This document shows, in pieces, positions 35,537-44,327 of a stretch of DNA of 64,000 nucleotides. The position numbers and the translations under genes are program-made. The stretch's first letter is position 1, and every line of letters starts with the position of its first letter. This DNA is from Streptomyces novaecaesareae (GTDB taxonomy: Bacteria > Actinomycetota > Actinomycetes > Streptomycetales > Streptomycetaceae). The notes below the pieces were generated by a model. That model did not search any database, had not been told where the DNA came from, and saw only the letters and a program-made list of their open reading frames with translations. The stretch is taken from the NCBI RefSeq assembly GCF_000716875.1, contig NZ_JNWQ01000085.1, positions 1 to 64,000 on the forward strand. Reading direction: 5' to 3'.

Positions 35537-36171
35537 TGCGCATCGCCTTCCTGCTGTACGACGAATTCACCGCCCTGGACGCGGTCGGCCCGTACGAGGT
35601 GCTGTCCCGGATACCCGGCGCCGAGGTGGTGTTCACCGCCGCCCGGCGCGGCCCGGTGCGCACCGACATGAAGAGCCTGGCGCTGACCGCGGACCTCGCG
35701 CTGGACGAGGTGGACTCGGCGGACCTGCTGCTGATCCCCGGCGGGCCGGGGACGGAGGCCCAACTGCCCGACCAGGCCCTGCTGGAGTGGGTGCGGGCCG
35801 TCGACGCGACCACCACCTGGACCACCTCGGTCTGCTCCGGCTCGCTGCTGCTGGGCGCCGCCGGGCTGCTGAAGGGGCGCCGGGCCACCTCGCACTGGTA
35901 CTGCCTGGAGCAGCTGGCCGGGTTCGGGGCGGAGCCGACCGGCACCGAGCGGGTCGTGCTGGACGGGAAGTACGCGACCGCGGCCGGCGTCTCGGCCGGG
36001 ATCGACCTCGCGCTGTCGCTGACCGGCCGGGTGGCCGGGGACGCGGTCGCGGAGGCGATCCAGCTGGTCATCGAGTACGACCCGCAGCCGCCGTACTCGG
36101 CCGGTTCCACCGCGACCGCGTCGGCCGACCTGATCGCCCGACTGAAGGCGAACGCGCTGGAGGTGCGCTGA
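35536..36171 (+). CDS. DJ-1/PfpI-family protein
   Basis: 211 residues of a single DJ-1/PfpI domain: MRIAFLLYDEFTALDAVGPYEVL, LLLIPGGPGTEAQ, and the Cys elbow TSVCSGSLLLGAAGLLKGRRATSHW. The ThiJ/isonitrile hydratase-like subgroup has the same Cys setting, so a hydratase or deglycase reaction is possible. Its start overlaps the AraC-type regulator's stop. It is convergent with the MFS gene 22 bp away. Confidence 0.9.
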   Translation: MRIAFLLYDEFTALDAVGPYEVLSRIPGAEVVFTAARRGPVRTDMKSLALTADLALDEVDSADLLLIPGGPGTEAQLPDQALLEWVRAVDATTTWTTSVCSGSLLLGAAGLLKGRRATSHWYCLEQLAGFGAEPTGTERVVLDGKYATAAGVSAGIDLALSLTGRVAGDAVAEAIQLVIEYDPQPPYSAGSTATASADLIARLKANALEVR

Positions 36172-36193
36172 CCCCGCACCGGCCGGATGCCCG

Positions 36194-37393
36194 CTAGCCG
36201 CGCACCGGCGGGAAGGCGTGGCGGCGGGCGCCGATGACCACGGCGAGGGCGGGGAACAGCAGCGCGAGGACCGTCCAGGGCAGGGCGCCGGTGCCGAGGG
36301 CGCTCAGGACGACGCCGCCGACCACCCCGCCGCCCGCCATCGCGACGTTCCACAGCGTCACCAGCACGGCCTGGGCGGCGTCCGCCTGCTCGCCGCCCGC
36401 GTCGCCGAGGGCGGTCTGCAGCAGGGTCGGGGCGCCGCCCCAGCCCAGGCCCCAGAGCGCCGCGGCGGCGTACACCAGCGGCGCGCTGCCGGACCACACC
36501 GCAAGGACGCCCGCCGTCACCGCGACCAGCAGCGCGCCGCCGATCGTCAACTGCCGCAGCCGGCGGTGGATGTGGGCCCCGGTGAGCCAGATGCTCGCCA
36601 GCGAGGCCAGGCCGAAGACCAGCAGGACGGTGCCGGTGGCGTCACCGAGGCCGGCCCCGTCGAGGAAGGGCGCGATGTAGGTGAACAGGATGGTGTGCGC
36701 GAGCACGTAGAGCACCGTCACGCCGAGCACCGGCACCACGCCGGGCACGGTGAGGGCGTGGCGGACCGGGGTGCGTTCGCCCGCCGACTGTCCCGGCTGG
36801 CCGGGCAGCAGCGCCGCGATCCAGCCGACCACGCCGACCGCCAGTGCCGTCATGGCCAGGAAGGGCACCCACCAGGCGAGCATCCGGCCGAGGAAGGTGC
36901 CGATCGGCACTCCGAGCGACAGCGCCACCGGCACTCCCGCCATCGCGACGGCCATCGCCCGGCCCTGCTGCTCGACCGGCACCAGCCGGCGGGCGTACCC
37001 GGCCAGCAGCGCCCAGGCGAGACCGGCCGCGACGCCCGCGAGGAAGCGGGCTGCCATCGTGAGCGTGTAGTCGGTGGAGGCCGCGGTCACCGTGTTGGCC
37101 ACGGCGAAGCCGGCCATCGCGGTGAGCAGCAGCCGTTTGCGGTTCCAGCCGGCGGTGGCCGCGGTGAGCGGGATCGCGGTGGCGGCGGTCCCGATCGCGT
37201 AGACGGTGACGGTCTGCCCGGCGGCCGACTCGCTGACGCCGAGGGCCTCGCCCATCCCCGGCAGGACGCCGGCGGGCAGGGTCTCGGTGAGCGCGGTGAC
37301 GAAGACGGCGGTGGCCAGGGCGAGCAGGGCGGGGAGCGGGAAGGACCTGCTGGATACCGGGGTGGTGAGCTGTGTGGTCGCCATGGGGACCAT
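36194..37393 (-). CDS. MFS transporter (sugar/drug efflux type)
   Basis: 399 residues with 12 hydrophobic segments. Motif A-like LAWALLAGYARRLVPVEQQGRAMA and the early TEDLP-like TALTETLPAGVLPGMGEALG place it in the AraJ/Bcr-like DHA1 group of MFS exporters. Substrate unknown. ATG 37393 (MVPMATTQ) and ATG 37384 are both possible. It is divergent from the tricorn-like gene. Confidence 0.9.
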   Translation of the reverse strand: MVPMATTQLTTPVSSRSFPLPALLALATAVFVTALTETLPAGVLPGMGEALGVSESAAGQTVTVYAIGTAATAIPLTAATAGWNRKRLLLTAMAGFAVANTVTAASTDYTLTMAARFLAGVAAGLAWALLAGYARRLVPVEQQGRAMAVAMAGVPVALSLGVPIGTFLGRMLAWWVPFLAMTALAVGVVGWIAALLPGQPGQSAGERTPVRHALTVPGVVPVLGVTVLYVLAHTILFTYIAPFLDGAGLGDATGTVLLVFGLASLASIWLTGAHIHRRLRQLTIGGALLVAVTAGVLAVWSGSAPLVYAAAALWGLGWGGAPTLLQTALGDAGGEQADAAQAVLVTLWNVAMAGGGVVGGVVLSALGTGALPWTVLALLFPALAVVIGARRHAFPPVRG

Positions 37394-37531
37394 GGTTGGA
37401 CCTGACACGGGTGTGAGGTTCAACCGTGGCCGCCGTGGACGTCGGGTCAGCGCCCGGCCCGGTGTGGATCCCGCTCTGCGGTGTCAATGCTCCGGCGCGA
37501 TTCGGGACGCCCCCGCAGCCCGTCCCGGTTG

Positions 37532-37546
37532 CCGGGTGTGACACCC
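37532..37546. promoter_or_regulatory. CCGGGTGTGACACCC inverted repeat before the tricorn-like gene
   Basis: The 15 bases are identical to 5196-5210. It ends 17 bp before the GTG start, overlapping the space where the ribosome binds or a repressor could act. Divergent MFS transcription starts on the other side. Confidence 0.4.
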
Positions 37547-37563
37547 CGTCGAAGGATGGAGGG

Positions 37564-40500
37564 GTGACCCCGCCCGGCTACCTCCGCCACCCCCACCTGC
37601 ACGGCGGCCTGCTCACCTTCACCGCCGAGGACGACATCTGGATCGCCCCGCTGGACACCGCCGGCGCCGTCGCCGGCCGGGCCTGGCGGGTCACCTGCGA
37701 CCGCACCCGGGTCAGCCACCCCCGCTTCTCCCCCGACGGCACCACCCTCGCCTGGACCGGCTGGCTGAGCCTGGCCCCCGAGGTGTGGACCGCCCCCGTC
37801 GACGGCGGCGAGGCCCGCCGGCTCAGCTTCTGGGGCAGCCAGGACACCCGGGTCCGCGGCTGGCTGCCGGACGGCGAGGTGCTGGCCGTCACCTCCTTCC
37901 ACGAGCCCTTCGGCCACTACACCTGGGCGCACGCCCTGCCGCCGGACGGCTCCCCCGGCCGCCGGATGCCCTGGGGCCCGGTCGGCGACGCCCAGATGAG
38001 CCGCGAACGGACCGTCCTGCTCACCGGCGCCGCCCCGCACGAGCCCGCCGCCTGGAAGCGCTACCGGGGCGGCGCCGTCGGCCGGCTCTGGGCGGACGGC
38101 GAGCAGATCCTGCCCGAGCACACCGGACACCTCGCCTCCCCCATGCCCGTCGCCGGCCGGGTCGCCTTCCTCTCGGACCACGAGGGCATCGGCAACCTCT
38201 ACTCCTGCCGCCCCGACGGCACCGACCTGCGCCGGCACACCGACCACGCCTCCTACTACGCCCGCGAGGCCGCCACCGACGGCACCCGGATCGTCTACCA
38301 GCACGCCGGGGACCTCTGGCTGCTCGACGGCCTGGACGCCCCTGCCCCCCGCCGACTGCACGTCCCGCTCGGCGGCGCCCGGGCCGGCCGCCGCCCGTAC
38401 CAGGTCAGCGCCGCGACCCAGGTCAAGGACCTCGCCTGCGACCGGACCGGCCGGGCCGGGGTCGTCACCGTGCGCGGCAGCCAGTACTGGCTCACCCACA
38501 AGGACGGCCCGGCCCGCGCGCTCGCCGACACCCCCGGGGTGCGGACCCGGCTGCCGGTGCTGCTCGGCCACACCGGCGAGGCGGCCTGGATCACCGACGC
38601 GCAGGGCGCCGACGCGATCGAGGTGATGCCGCTGCCCGGGCACGAAACGACCGAGCGGCACCGCCACCGGGTGCTCGCGGCCGGCCGGCTCGGCCGCGTC
38701 CTGGAACTCACCGCCTCCCCCGACGGCAGCCGCCTCGCCGCCGCCTCCTCCGACGGACGGCTGCTGCTGGTCTCCGCCGCCGACGGCGAGGTGCGCGAGC
38801 TGGCCGCCTCCGGCTACGGGCCGGTCTCCAGCGCCCGCTTCTCCCCCGACTCGCACTGGATCGCCTGGTCCCAGCCGGTCGCCGGGCGCTCGCTGCGCCG
38901 CATCCGGCTCACCCGCACCGACGCGCCCGCGCCGACCACCGAGGTCACCGACGGCCGCTTCGAGGACGAGCAGCCGGTCTTCACCCGGGACGGCCGCTAC
39001 CTGGCCTTCCTGTCCTGGCGCGGCTTCGACCCCGTCCACGACGTGCACACCGGCGACCTCTCCTTCCCGCTCGGCTGCCGCCCCTACCTCGTCCCGCTCA
39101 CCGCCGACACGCCCTCGCCGTTCGCCGCGCCCGTCGAGGACGGCGCCCCTCCCGGGGACGGCGGCGACGGCACCGTCCGGGTCGACCCGGAGGGCATCGG
39201 CGAGCGGCTGCTGCCGTTCCCGGTGATCGCCTCCAAGTACTCGGCCACCGACGCGGTGCGCGGCGGGCTGGTCTGGCTGCGCTGGCCGATCTCGGGCACC
39301 CTCGGGCAGACCTTCGCCAGCCCGGAGGACACCTCCGGCCGCCCCTCGCTGGAGCACTTCGACCTGGCCCGGGGCACCCGCACCACGCTGGTGGACAAGC
39401 TGGACGGCTACGCCGTCTCCGGTGACGGCGGCACCATCGCGGTCTACTCGGCCGGGACGCTCCGGGTCGTCCCGGTCGCCGCCCCCTCCGCCGGCACCGC
39501 CGTCGACCTGCGCCGGATCACCCACACCGTCCACCCGGCCGCCGAATGGCGCCAGGCCTACCACGAGGCCGCCCGGATCGTCCGGGACCAGTTCTGGGAC
39601 GAGCGGATGTCCGGCCTGGACTGGCCCGCCCTGGTCGCCCAGTACGAGCCGCTGCTGGAACGCGTCTGCTCACCCGACGACTTCGCCGACCTGCTGCGCG
39701 AACTCCTCGGCGAACTGGGCACCTCGCACGCCTACGTCACCCCGTCCCGCCGCGCCGAGGGGCCCTCGCTCGCCCAGCAGCCGCTCGGCCTGCTCGGCGC
39801 CAACGCCCACCGCTCCCCCGAGGGACGCTGGCTGGTCGACCGGGTGCTGCCCGGCGAGTCCTCCGACCCGCGCGCCCGCGCCCCGCTGGCCGCCCAGGGC
39901 GTGCGCGACGGAGACGAGTTCGTCGAGGTCGGCGGCCGGCCCGTCGACCCGGTGCGCGGCCCGCTGCCGCTGCTGGCCGGCACCGGCGGCACCACCGTCG
40001 AACTGGCCCTGCGCAGCGGCCCGGACGGGCCCCTCCGGCGGATCGCCGTCACCCCGCTCACCGACGAACGGCCCATCCGCTACCAGGACTGGGTCGCCAG
40101 ACGCCGCTCCCTGGTACGGGAGTTCAGCGACGGCCGGTGCGGCTACCTGCACATCCCGGACCTCGGCGGCTCCGGCTGGGCACAGTTCAACCGGGACCTG
40201 CGGCGCGAACTCGACAAGCCCGCGCTGGTCCTGGACGTGCGCGGCAACGCCGGCGGCAACGTCTCCGAACTCGTCCTGGAGAAGCTCACCCGGCACGTCC
40301 TCGCCTGGGACTTCACCCGGGACCGCCAGCCGGTCCGCTGGCCCCGGCACGCGCTGCGCGGCCCGCTGGTCGCCCTCGCCGACGAGGCGACCAGCTCCGA
40401 CGGTGACGTGATCATCGCGGCCATCAAGCTGCTCGGGCTCGGCCCGGTGATCGGCAGCCGCACCTGGGGCGGGGTGGTCGGGATGACCGGGCGGCACACC

Positions 40501-40770
40501 CTGGGCGACGGCACCCAGATCTCGGTGCCGAAGAACGCCTCCTGGTTCGACGGCGGGCTCGGCTGGTCGGTGGAGAACCGGGGCGTCGAACCGGACGTGC
40601 ACGTGCTGCGCAGCCCGCGCGACTGGGCCCGGGGGCGCCACCCCGAGCTGAGGACCGCCGTCCAGCTGGCCCTGGAGCTGCTGGAGGACGCGCCCGCCGC
40701 CGTGCCGCCGCCGGAGTCCACGCCCCGGCCGGACCTGCGGCGCCCGCCGCTGCCGCCGCGGGCGCGGTGA
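37564..40770 (+). CDS. Tricorn-like serine protease
   Basis: 1068 residues, cytoplasmic peptidase that trims oligopeptides released by larger proteases. The N-terminal 650 residues are repeated beta-propeller blades with SPDG motifs; a C1 helical domain follows, then a PDZ-like region (RDGDEFVEVGGRPV) and the C-terminal peptidase domain. His722 (GTSHAYV) and Ser945-Asp946 (ATSSDGD) match the tricorn His and Ser-Asp active site. GTG 37564 with GGAGG immediately upstream and AAGG at about 10 nt. Length agrees with tricorn. Single gene divergent from the MFS exporter. Confidence 0.92.
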   Translation: MTPPGYLRHPHLHGGLLTFTAEDDIWIAPLDTAGAVAGRAWRVTCDRTRVSHPRFSPDGTTLAWTGWLSLAPEVWTAPVDGGEARRLSFWGSQDTRVRGWLPDGEVLAVTSFHEPFGHYTWAHALPPDGSPGRRMPWGPVGDAQMSRERTVLLTGAAPHEPAAWKRYRGGAVGRLWADGEQILPEHTGHLASPMPVAGRVAFLSDHEGIGNLYSCRPDGTDLRRHTDHASYYAREAATDGTRIVYQHAGDLWLLDGLDAPAPRRLHVPLGGARAGRRPYQVSAATQVKDLACDRTGRAGVVTVRGSQYWLTHKDGPARALADTPGVRTRLPVLLGHTGEAAWITDAQGADAIEVMPLPGHETTERHRHRVLAAGRLGRVLELTASPDGSRLAAASSDGRLLLVSAADGEVRELAASGYGPVSSARFSPDSHWIAWSQPVAGRSLRRIRLTRTDAPAPTTEVTDGRFEDEQPVFTRDGRYLAFLSWRGFDPVHDVHTGDLSFPLGCRPYLVPLTADTPSPFAAPVEDGAPPGDGGDGTVRVDPEGIGERLLPFPVIASKYSATDAVRGGLVWLRWPISGTLGQTFASPEDTSGRPSLEHFDLARGTRTTLVDKLDGYAVSGDGGTIAVYSAGTLRVVPVAAPSAGTAVDLRRITHTVHPAAEWRQAYHEAARIVRDQFWDERMSGLDWPALVAQYEPLLERVCSPDDFADLLRELLGELGTSHAYVTPSRRAEGPSLAQQPLGLLGANAHRSPEGRWLVDRVLPGESSDPRARAPLAAQGVRDGDEFVEVGGRPVDPVRGPLPLLAGTGGTTVELALRSGPDGPLRRIAVTPLTDERPIRYQDWVARRRSLVREFSDGRCGYLHIPDLGGSGWAQFNRDLRRELDKPALVLDVRGNAGGNVSELVLEKLTRHVLAWDFTRDRQPVRWPRHALRGPLVALADEATSSDGDVIIAAIKLLGLGPVIGSRTWGGVVGMTGRHTLGDGTQISVPKNASWFDGGLGWSVENRGVEPDVHVLRSPRDWARGRHPELRTAVQLALELLEDAPAAVPPPESTPRPDLRRPPLPPRAR

Positions 40771-40854
40771 ACCGTCGGGCCGGGCCCGGCGGGCTGCTCG
40801 GGCCGGTCCCGGTCCCTGGCCGGTCTCGGTCCCAGGGGTTTCCTCGGGGACGGC

Positions 40855-41085
40855 TCAGTCCCAGGGGTCTCCCTCGGCGGTCATGTTCTCGGCGGCGCGC
40901 CGGTCGGCCTCCTCCTGCGCGAGCCGGTCCCGGGCCGCCCGGTCCTGCAGCTCGCGGGAGCGCTCGACGTCGTCACCGAACGCGTCGGCGGCCTCGTCGT
41001 GGGCGAGGGCGGCCCGCTGGGCGGCGTCCTCGCCGGTGGCCTCGTGCTGCGGCGGCCGGTGGAACAACCTGTCGAAGATGCCCAT
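40855..41085 (-). CDS. Small highly charged protein
   Basis: 76 residues: MGIFDRLFHRPPQHEATGED, then a Glu/Asp/Arg/Ala-rich helix likely to be a coiled coil, ending MTAEGDPWD. ATG 41085 has a strong GGAGGAGGAG just upstream, and codon use is typical. No family assigned, but an amphipathic N-terminus plus charged helix is common among small streptomycete proteins. Too short for standard ORF filters on this strand, so it is easily missed. Confidence 0.78.
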   Translation of the reverse strand: MGIFDRLFHRPPQHEATGEDAAQRAALAHDEAADAFGDDVERSRELQDRAARDRLAQEEADRRAAENMTAEGDPWD

Positions 41086-41232
41086 GACTCCTCCTCCGGA
41101 GGCAATGTCGGGATACCGGGCTGCCCCCACTCTCACACCGGCTCCGGACGGACGCACGTTGAGTCCTTGGTCCCGGCCGGAACGCGTCGAAGGACCGTAG
41201 CCGGGGGCGCGCGGCGGGCGGAGGGTGGCGGT

Positions 41233-42024
41233 GTGAGGAACTCGACCGAGGAACTGCACGACGGACCGCGCCGGCGGGTCGGCCCGCTGGCCGCACTGGG
41301 CGGGCGGCTGCCCGGCACGCACGACCTGCTGCTGATGCAGTGCCCCGGCTCGCTGCGGCCCCTCGCGGGCGGGGAGCTCCCGGACTGGGCACGGGCGGTG
41401 CTGCGGGCCCACCCCTGGGTGACGGTCGGCCGGGCGCCCGCCGTCGTCGGCACCCCGGTGGACCTGCCGCACCCGCAACGCTGCACCCGGGACCCGGAGG
41501 CGGCACCCGAACTCTGGTTCCCGGTGACCGTACGCGGCCCGCGCCCCGGGCAGCGGCTGGACGCGCTGGCGCCCTGGGCGGCCGTCGCCCGGACCCTGCG
41601 GCCCGAGCAACTGGCCGGACGGCGCGAACGGCTGGCCCCGGAACGGCTCACCAGGATCCCCGCCCTCGCCCTGCTGCCGGAGGTCGGCCGCCTGGTGGCG
41701 GACCACCGGATGCCCTGGGGCCCGATCGGCGCCGCCGGCTACGAGCTGGGCAGCGGAGTCCCGGTGGCCGGGCCACTGAGCCCGCTGCGGCTGGTCCTGC
41801 GCGCCCCGCAGCCGGTCAGCCGCCGCGACGCGCTGCAACTGCGCCGGGCCCTGAGCAGGCTGCCCGTGCCGGTGCAGGCCGAACTGGAGACCAGGCACGG
41901 CTCGGTCCAGCTGACGGAGTACGCGGCCGGGCAGCACACCCTCACCCTGCTGACACCGTACGGCCCCCGGGAGGTCCACGACCCGTGGTTCCCGTTGCGT
42001 GATCCTCAGCGACTCTTTGGCTGA
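41233..42024 (+). CDS. MdcG-like protein lacking the nucleotidyltransferase Asp pair
   Basis: 263 residues resembling MdcG, the enzyme that loads a CoA-derived prosthetic group on malonate decarboxylase. HDLLLMQ near the start, WFPVTVRGPRPGQRLDAL, RIPALALLPEV, WGPIGAAGYELGSG, QAELETRHGSVQLTEY and GPREVHDPWFPL follow the family order. The DLDL-type motif expected after the GYEL segment reads SPLRL, so the two catalytic Asp are absent. No mdc operon is present. GTG 41233 with GGAGGGTGG upstream. Likely a decayed or repurposed nucleotidyltransferase; the family call is good, activity doubtful. Confidence 0.7.
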   Translation: MRNSTEELHDGPRRRVGPLAALGGRLPGTHDLLLMQCPGSLRPLAGGELPDWARAVLRAHPWVTVGRAPAVVGTPVDLPHPQRCTRDPEAAPELWFPVTVRGPRPGQRLDALAPWAAVARTLRPEQLAGRRERLAPERLTRIPALALLPEVGRLVADHRMPWGPIGAAGYELGSGVPVAGPLSPLRLVLRAPQPVSRRDALQLRRALSRLPVPVQAELETRHGSVQLTEYAAGQHTLTLLTPYGPREVHDPWFPLRDPQRLFG

Positions 42025-42149
42025 GTCTCTTCCTGCTTCGTCGATCGCAGCCAACTCGGGTGACGCTGAGCAACCGCCTATTGACGCTGAATCACCCGAT
42101 ACGCCATGGTCGTGGAACCGTGTGGAATCCCTTCGCACCGGAGGCAACA

Positions 42150-42419
42150 ATGGCTCTCAAGTTCCTCGGGATCTACCCCAATACCCCCGATGACGGCTCG
42201 CCGACCATCTGGCTGGACGAAGCCAACGGCGATCTGGTGATCCAGTCCTGGAAGGCGGACGAGGCCACCATCAGGGAGGCCCAGGAGGTCGGTTCCATCC
42301 CGGGGCACTCCACGGACGTGCCGGACCACGAGACCGTGATCCGGCTGCCCGCGAACATGATCCAGTTCCTTCCCCGGTCGGACAGTGAGGTCAACGACGG
42401 TGGTAACAGCGGTTCGTGA
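42150..42419 (+). CDS. Small hypothetical protein of the XRE/DUF6879 locus
   Basis: 89 residues, ATG 42150 with CGGAGG at close spacing. Sequence MALKFLGIYPNTPDDGSPTI, WLDEANGDLVIQSWKAD, then DHETVIRLPANMIQFLPR is mixed strand/helix; acidic overall. Proteins of this type sit beside DUF6879 and XRE genes in streptomycetes. Function unknown. It overlaps the next gene by 20 nt. This is the first gene of the lower-GC block. Confidence 0.75.
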   Translation: MALKFLGIYPNTPDDGSPTIWLDEANGDLVIQSWKADEATIREAQEVGSIPGHSTDVPDHETVIRLPANMIQFLPRSDSEVNDGGNSGS

Positions 42420-42918
42420 GCAGCTGGCGAAGGCCCAGCACTCGGCGGTCCATCTGGAGATGCGTGACAGCTACATGCTGGACGACCCCGAGTTCATCGC
42501 GTGGCAGGCCGGCAAGCGGCTCGACCCCGCGAACCGCGAGTCGTGGTGGCGCTCGTGGCTCGATGTTGTGGTCGACGCCACCTCTCGCGGGGTCACCATG
42601 CGCCGCCTTCGGGTCGTCTCCGAGCCGGTGACCGACTACATCCGCTACGAGTACGACGTGACGTTCCCCAACGTCGAAGCGGGCGAGGACGTCCGCTGGC
42701 TGCCCCGCTCCCGCGCCGGCGATCTCCTGCTGCCCGGTCTGGACGGCTGGGTCATGGACGAGCAGATCGTGATCCTGCACCACTTCACCGGCGATGGGCA
42801 GTGGGCCGGGCCCCGCATGGAGGTCCGAACCGACCCTGCCTTGGCGAAGCAGTACTTGGCGGCGTACGAGGCCGCCTGGGAGCGCGCGATTCCGCACGCG
42901 GAGTACCAGCCCGTCTGA
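42400..42918 (+). CDS. DUF6879-family protein
   Basis: 172 residues. The family pattern is visible: SAVHLEMRDSYMLDDPEF, RSWLDVVVDATSRGVTMRRLRVVSEPVTDYIRYEYDV, GEDVRWLPR and LPGLDGWVMDEQIVILHHF. GTG 42400 is favoured for GTGAGG 10 nt upstream; GTG 42385 is in frame. DUF6879 proteins accompany XRE/DUF5753 regulators in streptomycetes and probably act as partner proteins; the mechanism is unknown. Confidence 0.85.
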   Translation: MVTAVREQLAKAQHSAVHLEMRDSYMLDDPEFIAWQAGKRLDPANRESWWRSWLDVVVDATSRGVTMRRLRVVSEPVTDYIRYEYDVTFPNVEAGEDVRWLPRSRAGDLLLPGLDGWVMDEQIVILHHFTGDGQWAGPRMEVRTDPALAKQYLAAYEAAWERAIPHAEYQPV

Positions 42919-42934
42919 GTCGGCACTCCACACC

Positions 42935-43783
42935 ATGGCCCTCTCACCGTCGTCAAGCGTCCAACGTGCCCGCCAGGATCTCGCCGATCGCCTCGGCGAG
43001 ATCCAGCGGGATGCCGGTCTCAAGGGCACTGAGCTGGCTGCCGCTTGCGGCTGGTACCCGTCCAAGGTGTCCCGGCTGTTGAACGCGCACACCCCTCCCT
43101 CCGAAGACGACATCCGGCTCTGGTGCCGCGCGTGTGGTGCCGAGAGCCGGATCGCCGACCTCATCGCCATGCTGCGAACCGTCGCGGGCATGTTCGTTGA
43201 GTGGCGGAGGATGGAACGCACCGGCCTGAAACAAGCACAAGAGGCCCGGTTACCGCTCTACGAGCGAACCCACCGCTTTCGCGCTTACTCGTCGTGGCTG
43301 GCGCCCGGCCTGATCCAGACTCCCGGCTACACCACAGCGGCTCTTCGGGCGATCCAGCAGCGGCGAGGGCTGACCGACGACGTAGCGGCGGCAGTGGCCT
43401 CCCGGATGGCGCGCCAGCGGGTGCTGCACGAAGGTGATCGACGATTCGCCTTCCTGATCGAGGAATCGGTCCTGAGATGTGGAATCGGAGGGGCCGCTGT
43501 GATGCAGGATCAACTACACCACCTCATGACCGTTGGCCTGCTGCCCAATGTCAGTCTCGGTGTGGTGCCCACGGGCGTCGATCGCATGCGTTGGCCGACC
43601 GAGGGCTTCTGGATCTACGACGCTGCACAGGTGAACGTCGAGCTGATCTCCGGCTATCTGACCATCACACAACCCAGCGAAATTTCGCTCTACGCCGAGG
43701 CTTTCGCCGAGTTGGCCACACTGGCACTTCACGGGGCTGCCGCACGCGGGTTGATCACCGCGGCCATCGACGCACTCACGTGA
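42935..43783 (+). CDS. XRE-family regulator with DUF5753 domain
   Basis: 282 residues. Residues about 8-70 are the HTH (LADRLGEIQRDAGLKGTELA, GWYPSKVSRLLNAHTPPSED). The rest is DUF5753: EARLPLYERTHRFRAYSSWL, PGLIQTPGYTTAALRAI, FLIEESVLRCGIGGAAVM and LLPNVSLGVVPTG. Leu106 is encoded by TTA (43250-43252), so expression may need the bldA tRNA. Third positions use more A/T than the neighbouring core genes, suggesting recent transfer. The usual small DUF397 partner is not seen; DUF6879 takes that place. Confidence 0.92.
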   Translation: MALSPSSSVQRARQDLADRLGEIQRDAGLKGTELAAACGWYPSKVSRLLNAHTPPSEDDIRLWCRACGAESRIADLIAMLRTVAGMFVEWRRMERTGLKQAQEARLPLYERTHRFRAYSSWLAPGLIQTPGYTTAALRAIQQRRGLTDDVAAAVASRMARQRVLHEGDRRFAFLIEESVLRCGIGGAAVMQDQLHHLMTVGLLPNVSLGVVPTGVDRMRWPTEGFWIYDAAQVNVELISGYLTITQPSEISLYAEAFAELATLALHGAAARGLITAAIDALT

Positions 43784-43907
43784 TCCGCGCAAACCGGCGT
43801 GGAATCTCATAGAAGCCCGTGGGCGTTTCCTTCGCCTCCTCCCTACGGTCGATCCACCACTGCTCGTCCGCTCCCGGGCGAGCAGAGCCAACCGATTGGA
43901 GAGGCTC

Positions 43908-44327
43908 GTGAGCACCGCCACCGTCAAGTCCGGCACCGAGCTGGACGAGCTGGGCAAGTTCTTCACGATCGCCGCGCATCGGATCGACACTGGCCAGGCC
44001 GCGCCGGAGATGTTCTCCGCCGCCATCGACACGGCGTGGCACCAGCTCGTCGACGACCCGGCCGCGCACGAGGCGTTCGCCGTCCAGCACGCCGGACGCA
44101 GGCTGACGCACGTCGAGAGCGCCGGCGTCGCTTTCATCTCCTGGGTGAGCGCGTACGAGCAGGCGTACGGCCCCCTGCCGGAGATCTGGTTCACCAACGC
44201 GGACGGCACGGTCAACACCCAGGCCCTGGCCCACTACCGGGAGAAGGGCGAGGTCTGGGCCGAGTGGAGGTGCTCGCCCGCGCCCAGCGATGGCGACGAC
44301 CTCACCCCGGCAACGACCACCCGGTGA
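43908..44327 (+). CDS. Small helical protein resembling a glycine-rich-domain (WH-repeat) unit
   Basis: 139 residues. GTG 43908 has GGAGAGG upstream. The segment AIDTAWHQLVDDPAAHEAFA and HAGRRLTHVES resembles the D-x-x-W-H repeats of glycine-rich domain-containing proteins, though only one unit is present. Function unknown. Its stop overlaps the next start by four bases (GTGA), making it the head of a four-gene coupled operon. Confidence 0.72.
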   Translation: MSTATVKSGTELDELGKFFTIAAHRIDTGQAAPEMFSAAIDTAWHQLVDDPAAHEAFAVQHAGRRLTHVESAGVAFISWVSAYEQAYGPLPEIWFTNADGTVNTQALAHYREKGEVWAEWRCSPAPSDGDDLTPATTTR

